64,000 nucleotides of DNA from Isoetes taiwanensis (Eukaryota > Streptophyta > Lycopodiopsida > Isoetales > Isoetaceae): assembly GCA_021234155.1 (NCBI GenBank), contig JAJEKV010000027.1, positions 10,738,716 to 10,802,715 of the forward strand, given 5' to 3'. This document shows, one piece after another, positions 35,028 through 48,603 of the stretch; position 1 is the stretch's first letter, and each line of letters starts with the position of its first letter. A program made the translations under genes and the position numbers. The notes under the pieces were generated by a model. It had not been told where the DNA came from, searched no databases, and saw only the letters and a list, made by a program, of their open reading frames with translations.

Positions 35028-35462
35028 ACCAAACCACTTTACTTGTCATCCAACACAAACTATTACATTACACACTTTAAAATTAAATTCCCCCTTAAAT
35101 CCCTTTTGGTTTTGGTGCATATTTCACACGGGGAGTGACTCCGGGCATCGAGAGCTATTGGATAGGCATATTCACCCAATATTCCTTAATCTACACCGAA
35201 CATAAAGTTCCTCGTTTATGGGGTATTCATGTACAAAATTTGCTATACTGTATAAGAAGATTTGCAAAATACTATAAGATTTGAGGTAATGTACTATATG
35301 ATGTTGATTTTGTACATGCGAAACATAATTTTAGGGGCTCTCGCTGCCCTACGTCACCCCTCGTGTGAATATGCACCCAAACCAAAGGGGTAAGGGGGAA
35401 TTTAATTTCAAAGTGTGTAATGTAATGGTCTGTGTTGGATGCAATGGTTTAATTAATGTTAA
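35028..35462. mobile_element. Foldback/MITE-like element, about 430 bp
   Basis: 35028-35140 and 35345-35462 are imperfect inverted repeats of about 110 bp sharing 'catccaacaca', 'attacattacacactttgaaattaaattccccctt' (with changes) and 'cccttttggtt'. The centre is short and non-coding. No target duplication could be fixed, so the superfamily is unknown. Confidence 0.65.
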
Positions 35463-36089
35463 TAATAATTATGTGTTGGTTGTTATGTTAGAAAAAATTT
35501 TGGGCCCTTCGGGCCCTTACAAACCCCTTATAAATGCTTGTAACACTTTTAATAACATGTCTGCATGTTAGAAACACTTTTGCATGTAATCCAATTACAT
35601 GAGACAAGCCTAGAATGGCATAAACACATAGTTTGATTCTTCAAAACAATAAGAGCCAATTTATACATCTATCCATATAATATTGTGCATGTAATATCTG
35701 TGCACGATCTCTATAGAGGCATTAAAAAAGGCATTGCAAAACAATGCATCATGTAATAGGATACATTGGAAGCCTGAATATGAAAGATTCTTATGAAATG
35801 ACGCTACCACGCCTGCAACAATAGCTCTGCAACAATAGCTAAGGGTAACATATGATGATGGATCATGTGAAGGGGATGGACTTATAAAGAAGGATTTTCT
35901 CATTTGCAAGCAACTGCCTTCTTTCTCATCCAAGGATTCTTCTCTATCAAAAATCTAGTTATGCTATCCACTATAAAAAATCTAGTTATGTTCAAACCAT
36001 GTGGCATATGGCAAGTGGAAACATGATGTCCCTGATAGTGCCATATTTGGATCTGGTGTTGGAAATCCTATTAACCTTCTTTTGTAAAA

Positions 36090-36942
36090 TCATGAAATAA
36101 TTTGTGCCTTTTCGGCAGCAAGTACTTCATATATAATGCCACCATATGTGCTCGATGTTGGGCTCATGTTTCTCCTGGCATTGCATAAATAATTTAACAC
36201 ATCAATTAATGCATAATATGGCACAAAAATGCACTTGCAGCATCTGTCCCAACATTCAGATATAGATAATGAGCTGTAACATGTCCAAATATCACGGGTC
36301 TGTTCTTTTATGGAACTCTTACTTGTAAAGTTGATCATCATAATCCGCAATGGTAGACAACTTCTACAGTTTTATCTAGTTTCAAATGCTAAGTTGTAGA
36401 AAAATTTCGGCTCAACAATCAGAATAATTACCTTCTAAACCTGACAGCAAAATCTCCTGACACTTTTATGTTGAAACCATGAGGTCTTAATCTGAAGAAC
36501 CCAAATCTAGAATTTGCAGCATGATCACAGAAAACTGACCATGGGACCGGTTGAAATTGCTTTTTTGGACCAAACCTTGGATTAATCTGCCTGGCGGGTT
36601 CTGGAAGAAGCATCTTCCCATAAGCAAGGATCTGAAAAATAGATCATCAAAATCAAATAAGAGGGATTGAGGCCTGATATGGCATTACAGAACATTTCCA
36701 TTGACAAATAACATTCCTATGCCTGTTCGTTAGAAGCAATGTCATCTTTCATTGGTTGTCAAAACTGTGGAACAGATGCATGCCTCCTGGATCTTATTTC
36801 GAGGTCAAGAAATCGTCAAAACTTCCTTCACATTCATGGCCTACCCCGATAAAATGAAAGCTCCAAAAGACGAAATTGTTCGAATCTATTACCTTGCCTA
36901 AGAACAATCGTCTTGTGGATGTGATTCCTGCTTTTAGAACTT
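36090..36942 (-). CDS. Unrecognised plant gene, three C-terminal exons
   Basis: Three pieces fit as exons on the minus strand with matching phases: 36942-36893 (acceptor taacag, donor AAG|gtaata), 36631-36432 (acceptor tttttcag, donor AGAAG|gtaatt) and 36174-36090 (acceptor gccag, stop TGA). Joined they read ...VLKAGITSTRRLFLGK, then ILAYGKMLLPEPARQINPRF...PWSVFCDHAANSRFGFFRLR...GDFAVRFRR, then RNMSPTSSTYGGIIYEVL... The middle exon has an even, non-repetitive composition typical of a conserved soluble domain. I cannot name the family. Upstream exons should lie right of 36,942 but I found none I trust, so it may be a fragment. Confidence 0.5.
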
Positions 36943-36979
36943 CTGTTAACTTAGACTATGATGCCAGATTTGCCAGAGA

Positions 36980-38990
36980 AATTTGAATGGAATGAATGTT
37001 ACAGGATGCAGAAACCCACGCCCTTTGCAAGAACACTCCAATAGTGTTGGTGAAGCTTGCCTGCAGGATCAACGAATTAGCAGCCACGATCCACGATCTA
37101 GCAGTGTTGTCCGATTATGTTTGCATGCTCCCTTTTTTTTTGGAAAGGCAAGATATTTATATTTGCAGCTTCTTCTACATCCACTTCCACAAAAAGGAGC
37201 CTCTACCACACGATTTTCCCCTTTCTCTAAAATCAATGGCTAACAAAAGTGTGCACTCTAGAAATACAATTTAGTATGGCCCAATGAATACAATACTAAA
37301 ATCATAAAAAAACGTGCCAAAAAGCATATAAAATTACAAAAAAAAAGAACTCGTTATAATGCTAGATATTAGCACAAATAGTATTTTAATGTCCACTACT
37401 AACCAAGTAGTCTATGAGATGCACACAGTCACACTAACGATGCTTTATATGTATAAAAAGGCTTTCAATGTTTAGTTAAGATGTTAGATTAATTAAGTGA
37501 TCGACCATTATAAAAATAATTGATTTGAATTGGGAAGCAGAGAATGCACACATTCTACACAAAAGTACCTCTAGATTGCCGCTTTCAAGTTGATCTAATC
37601 TTATTTTGCATGGGTGAATAATGACCTAGACCTAAATCTTGTTTTACATCAAATTGATCTTGTTTTGGATGAATGAACAACGATCTAAATCTCATTCCAC
37701 AACAAATTTATAACATGATGTGACAACTGTACACACTCTATACGTATGTGGTCATCAGTTCAGGGAAGACTTGTGACCTCGTGTTGCAACACGAACATCC
37801 TATGGAAACATGCTATTCACTACTCGTTATATGTATATATTGTATGCTTATTGAGTGTCATGCATACTCAAAAAAATTGATGGCACATGGTCCAAGCTTC
37901 ATGGGCTCTTGAATCAGATTTAGTTGGTGGTTCAATTGTATCCCCACATAAATCTGAGGGATCAAGCTTAGTTCACCCTGATCGATTTTCTTCTTACCTG
38001 ATCTTAGTTGGGTTCCACCATTGCTCAAAAAAGGGGCTCCACAATTGGAAGATCTTGGGGCCTTTACTGCAAAGTTTGAGGCTTGTTTTGGAGATATTGA
38101 ATAGACAGCAAACCACGGTCATCGAGCTTAGCAGTCCATGGCAAAAGGTCACGTCTAGCGTCAATTTATGTGTTTGAGTTTTGACAAACCTTCAAATAGA
38201 ACTTGCGATGATTACACCCATTGCAGGTGGACCATTTCGTTTTTCGAGGTTCTTTGCCCTTGCACTGGAAAAACAACGTTGGAGGGATGCAAATCTATAT
38301 TTGTGCTGGGTTCGGGACACATAGTTTGGTGTTGCGCAATCAAACAATCTAGCTTGTATGAAATTAGATGCTTTGGCACAACTCCATTGTACGGCAAATG
38401 CTTGCTTTGTGCATAGTGCTTCATTTCTAAGCACCAAGGATGGGCCAAAGGGAGTTCACATTGTTTTGGCCACACGAACAAGGTGCATGACCTAAAGGGG
38501 TTTTTTGGCTAGAACCCTTCATATATCTTATTCATAGATTGGTTTTATTTTGATGATTCTAGTCCAATATGTAGTTGGAAAGGTTATTTTTTTTTTTTGA
38601 AAAATTTCAAGTCATATACAAGGGGTTAAGCTGACCCCTTGCATGCACATCGCCTATCCCTATAAAAGAGCTGTACCCCCCTGGGGATGAATGCTTTAAT
38701 CTACAATAACTTTGAAGAAGCAGACATTAAAGGTCCTGATGAAATCATGAGGAGGGTATAATGTTCCGCATGAACGAGTCCAAAAACTCCCCTTCATTTG
38801 TTTTGAGGGCGTTGGCCTTCCAGAAACCTCCCGTCATTGTGGACACGGTGAAATAACTCTTCTTCTAATACGGACGAAGGAGACCACAGAGTAGAGGAAG
38901 CAAAAGCCGCTGAGAAGATTAAAGCTAAGAAGATCATATAGATCCTGATAAAGAGAAAGAGGGAAAGGCCAGCAAGAAGAAAAACAAAAA
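36980..38990. other. Intergenic stretch, no gene recognised
   Basis: Only short frames without family resemblance. A T-run lies at 38,588-38,599. Confidence 0.35.
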
Positions 38991-38999
38991 GGAGAAGAA

Positions 39000-40710
39000 A
39001 GCGAAGAAGGACAGAGATAGGAAGGAAGGAAGGGAAGGAGGTGACGGAAGAGGTCGAGGAAAAGAAAAGGAAGAAGAAGCACATGCTAGAGTCTTCTAAC
39101 AAGGAGGCCACTCCTAAAAAGCATCGCAGACAAATTCATACACCTAGTCCTGAGGCAAGTCCAAGCATGATGCAAAGGAATACAGAGCAGGTAACTGGAA
39201 GTGGTGGTAACCACCCTGCAAGCCCATCACACACTAGATAAGCTTCACATGATAGTGCAGGCACTCCGGCCAGAAGAGCCGCCACGGAGCAGCAGCCTAA
39301 AGAGCGCAGGTTAACATTGAGGATCGCCCAGCACTTGCTAGAAGTGCCTCAGAATCTTAAGGTGGAAAGGTCAGAGGAGGAAAATATGGCAGATTGTGTA
39401 ATGTGGAAGTCCCAGGAACAGATGTTGAAGATTTATGAGTTTTGGACTTGCCCGGTTGTATCTGGTACAGTCAACGAGCAAGAATGCCTGCAGCTTAGTT
39501 GTGAAGTCAATGATATTGTTGCCAAGACTATGTTCAAGGAGCCTTACATTGACAAAATAACCCATCAGTGACACCCTTATGCTCTCTGCAGCAAGCCTGA
39601 TCCCTCATGTCATGGTCAATCACGATGAGAACCCTATAAGGTACTTAAAGTTTGCTTTGTATTAGCTTCTTGATTTTAATTTGAAATAGCACCACGATGC
39701 CATTTCCTCAGGAAATGGCGCCACGACGCCATTTCAAAAATTATTTGCAGTCGTTTGAGGTTTCCACTTTGCAGTTTAAGCTTAGAAATAGTGTTGTGGG
39801 GCCATTTGCTTTAAGAAACTAAAGTATTTTCGTTTTCAGCGTTATCTGGCTTTGGCTGATGTTACCATGCGTGGTAAGCAACCTAAAGATTTTAACCAGT
39901 GGGTCTAACCGCCTGAAGATATTTTTTAGCCATTCCTGTCCCTTGGAACTTGTGGAAGGGTAGCAAATTAAAAGATAACAATGGCAAAATTATTACCTGC
40001 ACCTGGGCAAAAGACAGTGACCATTTCAGTCAAACCTATTTAAGGTGCATGAGGGGTCTCGACTATGAAGACTGCCAAGTTTTGTTCCATGGAGTGCTGG
40101 ATGAGAAAAACTATGTCAAGGTCACAAGTGAGCACTTCTTCAAGACAAGGGCAAAGACACTAAGAACTATTGCGTTCTTGAGGAAGGAGATTTTTGAATA
40201 TGTGAAGGATAATTTTTCGAAGAAATATACCTCCTTCACAGATTTCAGGACAGCTGTGCCAGGATTTGACAATGCCAGCTTGATTGCCATAGGCACTCTA
40301 CATAATAAATGGGTTACAAATGGAGTGACCAAGGAAGGAGTTTAACATACCACCTGCTTTGGCGAGGTTAATACGAAATACGGTCTTGCAAAGAGAGGAT
40401 AATGAAGACTTCCGTTGCGAAGTGAAATTGACTGATAGCAGGAGGCTTGTGTGCACTCCCAGTATCCTTGATTGTTCTGGACACTAGGGGCATCAGTCTA
40501 ATGTGGGACAAAACCACACTATCAAATTTCTTTAATACAACTGTGAAGAACACCACAGATGACTCTTTCTGGATAGTGTGCTTTGCAAGGCCAGAGCATA
40601 ATTTTTTGCTATCGCCTGTGTTGGATAACCTGGACTCCTTATCCAGAGTTTATATTGGCATATATGAGGATGAATACAAGGATCTGCCTGCAACAGGGGT
40701 TTAGGAGCCT
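39000..40710 (+). pseudogene. Decayed multi-exon ORF of unknown family
   Basis: Pieces in one direction: a Lys-rich segment (39041-39240, EEVEEKKRKKKHM...); MRIAQHLLEVPQNLKVERSE (39317-39571); a piece ...SLIPHVMVNHDENPIR ending at a donor (about 39,640); RYLALADVTMRGKQPKDFN after acceptor tttcag (about 39,840), with in-frame stops; a 131-codon frame (39950-40345) with KIITCTWAKDSDHFSQTYL and CMRGLDYEDCQVLFHGVLDE; and a last frame 40447-40704. Stops and frame changes show decay. I do not recognise the protein; the basic N-terminus suggests a nucleic-acid-binding or transposon protein, which is a guess. Confidence 0.45.
39687..39737. repeat. Compound inverted repeat around CCATTTCCTCAGGAAATGG
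   Basis: A 9-bp perfect stem with a 1-nt centre (39709-39727 approx.), flanked by related 'cacgatgccatttc' and 'cacgacgccatttc' arms, inside an apparent intron of the decayed ORF. Confidence 0.6.
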
Positions 40711-41021
40711 ATGTCACAAAAATTCAGTCCACTGCAGGCGCTCATGTCGAGGATATTGACCTAAGATCCTCATTTGCTAGTCATTCTCAAGAACTGCCAC
40801 TAGTTCCAGCACGTAATGAAGAAGAGGCAGACAGAGAGAGTGAGGCCATATCGGAGAAACTATTCAACAGCAGATTCAGATACAGCTGGCAAGGCATGCC
40901 AGGGACATAATCATGAGAAACCAGCTTGGACTTGCCATATGTTCTTATCTCATGCAGAAGCTGGTACAGCCAGGAATATGAGTCTTTGATTACTTCTCCT
41001 GTCGTTTGCTTGGTCGGGCAA

Positions 41022-44000
41022 TCTTTTAGTACATAGTCACTGGTTCCCACCAACTAACAAATATACATGATATGAAGATTTTTATCCTCATTCTTTCTTA
41101 TAGATCACGGTAAATAACCCCCTTGGCTTGCTAGCCTCGCTGGCTGAGAGAGTTATTTCTCATAATTTGCTCAACAAAAGGGTCCTCTTCATCAATTTAA
41201 TTGAGTTAAGTCAATTGAGTTATGAGTCAATTGAGTTAATCTAGTTATGATAAATTTCTTCGTTTCGTCTAAGTGTAGGCTTGTGGCTTTTTCTAAAAGT
41301 TGTTTTAATTTTTTTTTACGTCATGCCATATTGATGGCATCCCATTGGACACATGATGCACACACCACACCAGTAATTATTTGATGGGTCTTGCCCCAAA
41401 CCACTTCGCATTCACTGCTTCACATTGAATGAGACTCTGGGCTGCATCGAACGCTAAATATATTTGTTCTCGGAGTAATATGTACTACTGGTTAACAAAA
41501 TTTCAAAATGATTTGAATTAAAAGGGAGCTAACAAAATTTGAACACACGAACATTATGGGTGCCCCAAACCACTTCTCATTTATTGCTTCACATTGAATG
41601 CAACTCTTGACGACCTCGAATGCTAAACATATTTGTTCTAAAATAATGTGTACTACTGGTTAACAAAATCTCAAAATGATTTGCATTAAAAAGGACCTAA
41701 CAAAATTTGAACATCTGAGCATTAAATTGAAAGAGAGGTTAAAAATCTTACTAATAATAAAAGAGAGCTCAAAAACCTTGCTATTCATCTAGTGTACGTT
41801 CATGCGGTCATGCCCAGAAAATATCCATCAATGCTCTTTAAGTTTTCAACACGCAACCTTCTAGTTCCAGCGATGTATCACTAGTATGACAGAGAATAAC
41901 TAGTTCTAGGACTGATGTGTCACTAGTATGATACAGAATCAGATGTAAACAACAAAACCTGAAGGTGATTTGAATAAATAATGATATAAGGAACATATGA
42001 ATGGCAAAAGAGCTCAGAAGCCTTACTATTCATCTGGTTCTCAGACAAGTTAGCATACGGCCATGCATAGAAGGTATTTCATCAATGCTCATCAAGCTTT
42101 GAACTTGCAGTCTTTTAGTACATAGTCACTGGTTCCCACCAACTAACAAATATACATGATATGAAGATTTTATCTCATACTTTCTTATAGATCATGGTAA
42201 ATAACCCCCTTGGCTTGCTAGCCTCGCTGGCTGAGAGAGTCATAATTTGCTCAACAAAAGGGTCCTCTTCATCAATTTAATTGAGTTAAGTCAATTGAGT
42301 TATGAGTCAATTGAGTTAATCTAGTTATGATAAATTTCTTCGTTTCGTCTAGTGTAGGCTTGTGGCTTTTCCTAAAAGTTGTTTTAAATTTTTTTTACGT
42401 CATGCCATATTGATAGCATCCCATTGGACACATGATGCACACACCACACCAGTAATTATTTGATGGGTCTTGCCCCAAACCACTTCGCATTCACTGCTTC
42501 ACATTGAATGAGACTCTGGGCTGCATCGAACGCTAAATATATTTGTTCTCGGAGTAATATGTACTACTGGTTAACAAAATTTCAAATTGATTTGAATTAA
42601 ATGGGAGCTAACAAAATTTGAACACACGAACATTATGGGTGCCCCAAACCACTTCTCATTTATTGCTTCACATTGAATGCAACTCTTGACGACCTCGAAT
42701 GCTAAACATATTTGTTCTAAAATAATGTGTACTACTGGTTAACAAAATCTCAAAATGATTTGCATTAAAAAGGACCTAACAAAATTTGAACATCTGAGCA
42801 TTAAATTGAAAGAGAGGTTAAAAATCTTACTAATAATAAAAGAGAGCTCAAAAACCTTGCTATTCATCTAGTGTACGCTCATGCGGTCATGCCCAGAAAA
42901 TATCCATCAATGCTCTTTAAGTTTTCAACACGCAACCTTCTAGTTCCAGCGATGTATCACTAGTATGACAGAGAATAACTAGTTCTAGGATTGATGTGTC
43001 ACTAGTATGATACAGAATCAGATGTAAACAACAAAACCTGAAGGTGATTTGAATAAATAATGATATAAGGAACATATGAATGGCAAAAGAGCTCAGAAGC
43101 CTTACTATTCATCTGGTTCTCAGACAAGTTAGCATACGGCCATGCATAGAAGGTATTTCATCAATGCTCGTCAAGCTTTGAACTTGCAATCTTTTAGTAC
43201 ATAGTCACTGGTTCCCACCAACTAACAAATATACATGATATGAAGATTTTATCCTCATTCTTTCTTATAGATCATGGTAAATAACCCCCTTGGCTTGCTA
43301 GCCTCGCTGGCTGAGAGAGTCATAATTTGCTCAACAAAAGGGTCCTCTTCATCAATTTAATTGAGTTAAGTCAATTGAGTTATGAGTCAATTGAGTTAAT
43401 CTAGTTATGATAAATTTCTTCGTTTCGTCTAGTGTAGGCTTGTGGCTTTTCCTAAAAGTTGTTTTAATTTTTTTTTACGTCATGCCATATTGATAGCATC
43501 CCATTGGACACATGATGCACACACCACACTAGTAATTATTTGATGGGTCTTGCCCCAAACCACTTCGCATTCACTGCTTCACATTGAATGAGACTCTGGG
43601 CTGCATCGAACGCTAAATATATTTGTTCTCGGAGTAATATGTACTACTGGTTAACAAAATTTCAAATTGATTTGAATTAAATGGGAGCTAACAAAATTTG
43701 AACACATGAACATTAAATTGAAAGAGCTCAAAAGTCTTGTTGAGAATTAAAAGGCAGCTTGAGAAGCCTTGCTATTCATCTAGTGCTACTTATAATTTGG
43801 CATGTGGCCATGCCCAGAAAACATCCATCAATGCTCTTTAAGTTTTCAACACGTAACCTTCTAGTTTTAGGATGACAAAGAATAAGATGTAAACAAGCAA
43901 ACCTGAAGGTGATTCGAATACACAAGAGCCTATAGAAGATTTGAATGGCAAAAGAGCTCAGAAGCCTTATTAATCATCTGGTTTTCGGACAAATTAGCAT

Positions 44001-45085
44001 GTAGCCATGCTTAAAAGGTATTTCATCAAGTTTTGAACCTACAATCTTTTGGTCCATGTCACTAGTTCCCACCAACTAATCAACAAGATATAAAGATTTT
44101 TGTCTTTTCTTCTTTATTAGATCACAATAAACAACCCTCAGGCTGTATGGCCTCGCTGGCCAAGAGGAATATTTCTCATAATCTACTCAAGAAAAATGTT
44201 AACCTCCTCTTTATCAATTTAATCGACTGAAGTCAATTCTATTCAATCTTTCACAAGAAAATGATATTGGACCAACATATATACTAATGGATGAACTAAT
44301 GGAAGGTTTCTCATCTCGTCTGGTTGGATACGCATATGGAAGTTTATCTCAATACAAAATAAGCAAGATCAATGAGACATGATAGCGTATAATATGCTAA
44401 ATTTCTTTGTTTCCTCTAGTGTAGGCTTGTGACTATTCCTAGGGAGTGGTTTAATTTTTTTTCACGTCATGCCACATTGATAGCATCCTATTAGACATAA
44501 GATGCATATACCACACCAGCAATGCTTTGTTGGGTTGCCCCAAACCACTTCACATTTACTGCTTCACATTGAATGGAACACTTGACGACCTCAAATGCCA
44601 GACATATTTGTTCTAGAATAATGTGTACTACTGGTTAACAAAATCTCAAAATGATTTGCATTAAAAAGGACCTAACAAAATTTAAACATCTGAGCATTAA
44701 ATTGAAAGAGAGATAAAAAATCTTGCTAATAATTAAAAGAGAGCTCAAAAACCTTACTATTCATTTAGTGCACGTTAGCATGCAGCCATGCCCAGAAAAC
44801 TTCCATCAAAGCTCTTTAAGTTTTCAACACGCAACCTGAAAACATCTATCAATGCTCTTTAAGTTTTCAACACGCAACCTGAAACATCCATCAATGATCT
44901 CTAAGTTTTCAGCACGCAACCTTCTAGTTCTAGGACTGATGTATCACTAGTATGACAGAGAATAACTAGTGCTAGGACTGATGTGTCACATGACACTGAA
45001 TAAGATGTAAACAATAAAACCTGAAGGTGATTTGAATAAATAATGACCTAAGGAACATATGAAGGGCAAAAGAGCTCAGAAGACT
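41022..45085. repeat. Tandem array, unit about 1.08 kb, four copies
   Basis: The phrase 'tcttttagtacatagtcac' starts units at 41022, 42111 and 43190, and a diverged form at 44045, giving spacings of 1,089, 1,079 and 855 bp. The first two copies are almost identical; the third loses an internal part after about 43,715; the fourth is most diverged and has a further short internal triplication of 'gctctttaagttttcaacacgcaacct' (44,812-44,925). No ORF is conserved among copies, so it behaves as a local satellite. Confidence 0.92.
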
Positions 45086-45222
45086 TATCAAAACCAATTT
45101 CGTCTCCAATTAGAATCACGAAATTTCTCATTCTAATGAAATTGTGCTTATTATGCAATCAAACCTTAATGAGATATATGTATTTTATGATTTAGCAAGG
45201 AGATATATGTATTTTATGATTT

Positions 45223-45728
45223 AGCCACATTCGTATTCTTAGTAGAGGAATGAATAAAGATTAAAATCTTTACCTCAGGCTTTATGGATTTGTGTTGTAT
45301 TGCATCATAAATTGATTCCAACCACCATGCTCAATTCTGTTAGTTGCAATACCAAATGGTATAAAACTAAGATCGACGGCTACCTCGGAAAGGCTAGCTT
45401 GACAGGCCTAGCAGCTTGGATTGTCTTGCCGAACATCAAAGAACCTTCCACCCAACCTCTGGGCAGCCCATAATCGCTCCAATTGGGCTTACCTGGGATG
45501 ATTCCGACCTAGCCTATACCTCGACATGGCATCTACCATGTCTTACTGTCATGCTGGCCCCTTCAAGGCAGCTTGGGATCCTATCTTTACACCATTTGGA
45601 ATTGCAACTAATGAAATTGCGCATGGTGGTTGGAATTAATTTATGATGCAATGCAAGACATTCCCATAGAGCTTGTGTTAAAGAATTTAATCTTTGTTCA
45701 TTCCTTTACTAAGAACACAAATGCGGCT
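45223..45728. mobile_element. Foldback element, about 506 bp
   Basis: 45223-45405 and 45560-45728 are imperfect inverted repeats of about 170 bp sharing 'ttgattccaaccaccatg' and 'ttagttgcaat'. The ends (GCC...GGC) are flanked by TA on both sides, a possible 2-bp target duplication. The centre is non-coding. Confidence 0.6.
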
Positions 45729-46013
45729 AATAATTAGGAACTCTTGTGATACCATATACCCATTCAAGTCAATATAAAATCAATATGGAGCTCGAAGACT
45801 TGAGGAGTCGCTCATCAAGTCATCAATCATTGGTTTCTTGGGCATCTGAGTGCAAAGGAAGGTCATTCCCCTCGTACACATATATATGGACCTCATTGCC
45901 CTCTAAAGATGGGGTTATAATGTCGGGATCCCACCCTATACTCCACATTCGAGTTGTTATTCTCCTCAGGCTTCGGTGTCTCCTCTACTAACTGTATGCT
46001 ACTATTATCCCTG

Positions 46014-47110
46014 TGACGCTCCCAGAATCTATACGATTCTCCCATCATACGAATACGGGAAATTCCCCTTCCACGGCAACTACATCACCATGGAAAGGCC
46101 CTCCGTCTAACTTGGACCACTTGGGATGGCCACGGGTCCAGGGGTGTCATTCGTTCCACACCTTCAATGGGAATCCTGTACAGCAGAAGCACACATGCAT
46201 ATTAGCACCTAGCAACTATACACAAAATAATATACCACCACGAAGGGTGGTCCATCCATATTCCATATAGGCAACAATACAATGCCAACATAACATAAGA
46301 AATACACCATAAATGCTCTACCCTGGGCTCACTTTGTGGAGTCGACTGACGGTCAAGGCCTCCAGATAACAGCAGACAGAAGTATAACATGGCATTGGCT
46401 AGCATAGAACAATGGCTAGGGTAGTCCACTCCATTCGCCCCTCCTGTGCACACTTTGCAGATAGGCTGAATCATGCTATGGCGTGGTTATAGCCTTCCGG
46501 AGATGCAATCTCATGGAGGCACCCTATGAGACTACTCCAGGTTACATCTCCCCGGTCCGATGAGGCAGGAAAGGGATGAATCCCATCCAGAACCACAATG
46601 GTTCCATGGATGTGCTAGAGGATACATGCCACCTAGGCGCGCACGCATCCGTACCCGACTTATCCCCCTAAATCTATACCGAGTCCAAGGCATCCATATA
46701 GGCACGCTTCCTGCGACCTAGAAGGTGTCAGACTCGTACCCGGCCCACACGTAGTGACCGACTATAAGTCTAGCACACTGTAGAAGCCCCAGTAGCCACG
46801 CCCAGCAAGGCTCCGCCCCTACTTCACCAATTATGACCGTTATTTGGTGCTGAACCACATCATAGCATCCACAACCCGGTGGTCCCTTGTGCATAGGCCG
46901 CATTTACTGGGTCTTAAGGGTTCTAGCTAGAGACATAGCTACTACTAATAAGCTTTTCAGGTCTCTACCCACCCTTAATCCCAAACACACAGGAGGAACA
47001 AGGAGAAAAGCATAATCATAAACAAAATATCCATCATCTTAATAGTACCTAAAAGAGAGCTTATCCATCCATCTAGGCATAGTCAGGCCTTTCGCACATA
47101 ATCATATAAA
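46014..47110 (-). mobile_element. Old diverged LTR of the same family, truncated
   Basis: From TGACGCTCCC at 46014 the order of conserved blocks follows LTR B and C with many substitutions. Homology fades after about 47,100, so the far third of the LTR is missing. No primer-binding site adjoins it, so it is a solo or broken LTR, much older than copies A-C. Confidence 0.75.
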
Positions 47111-48420
47111 CCACCAAATACATAATCTAGATATTATCCTTGTGAAAATTGAAGTATAATCATCTTTGCTAGAAGAATTTGGGAAGTCCATTATCCAAAA
47201 ATGACGTCTGGGGAGCTCATTCATCTTGGACATTCCCAAACCTGTTTCTTTACTCTTTTCGTTCATGAGGTTGTTGGAATGTGCAGGACTGAAGAAGGAA
47301 GACTGAAGTACACTTTCCTAAAGAAGATAAGGATATCTCTTTTCGTTCATGTCTGTCTAGTGCTATTGCCAGTTCTGCAAATGCAGCAAAGAAAGCTTCT
47401 TCACATGGAATATGGAACTTAGAGTTGTGATGTTGCAGCATTCTCACAATTGTGCCCCACTTCTCCTCATATCTATCCATTTCACTCCTTGTTTTAAACA
47501 AACACACGTACACAGGCAACCACATTTGACGCCAAAAATAGTGGTTAACGAGGCAGCAAATACAGAATGTTGAAAAGCATCGTCCAATAACACGCCTATA
47601 TCCTTGTTGATATACGCGGTGCCAATAAGCAAGTAGAGAATGCCAATAAGCAAGTAGAGAATACATGCCACAATGGTAGTCTCACATGTTTGTCTATACT
47701 CTATTCAACAAGGTATCCCTTTGAGCGACAGAGGAGAATGAAAAAGGAAAAACACGGAAATTATAAGGGTGGGACAGTAAGAAGTATCCCAAGTTTCCAT
47801 TTCCATGTCAAGTTACAATGATTATGCCTGTATGCAAATTGTGTCACTCGATTAGCATTTGACTAACAAGAATATACATCTGTAAGCAAGAAGAATGGGT
47901 GCTCAAAATATGGTGTAAACAGATTAATATGGTATCTCACTATATAAAAAGATGAAGTACATAATTAACAACATCAGCAAGCTTAAGATTGTCACTGAAA
48001 CGCGTGAAGGTTGCATGGTACAAAGACTAATCGCTGCAACCAAGGGTCGAAATTAGGGGGGTTCCTCCCCAGAATTTCCGATTAAAGTTAGAAATATCCC
48101 GATTTAATAAAGTAGTTGCGGGCAAATTTCCGGTCAAAATTTTGTAAAAATAGTGTAAAATCCGGCATATTAGAGGTATTTTTCTCAAAAATCCGGTAAG
48201 TATAAATGCAAGGCTGCATTTTTGCTGGTTAATATGAAATCTAAATTCGAGGCCTGGCTGCAACTCTAACTTGTTAGCTAAACCTGTTATGTTTACTTTA
48301 CTTATGCCACCTGAAAATGCATTTCAATGGAATTTCGGCTGCACGGTGTATTGAAACTTACCACGTAAAGGTAAAGACATGTCGAAGGTTAGTAGCAATA
48401 CTAGATAGTATGATTGACGG
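47111..48420. other. No recognised gene
   Basis: One frame (47250-47666, -) includes a 19-bp 'cttgcttattggca' type duplication at its start; nothing resembles a known family. Confidence 0.35.
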
Positions 48421-48603
48421 GTTCAAAAAGGCAAGACCCCAAGGTGTAAATTACCTGATCCTCTGGCATGGCTACTCTCTGTAATGATTCCTTTGCCCTC
48501 TTGGACAGAAAAGGCAGAAACCATAAACTATTTGTAGCCAAAGAACCACAGCACACAGTTGGAAAGGACTTTATTGTCTCTTTGGAAGTGAAGTTGTGAT
48601 AAT

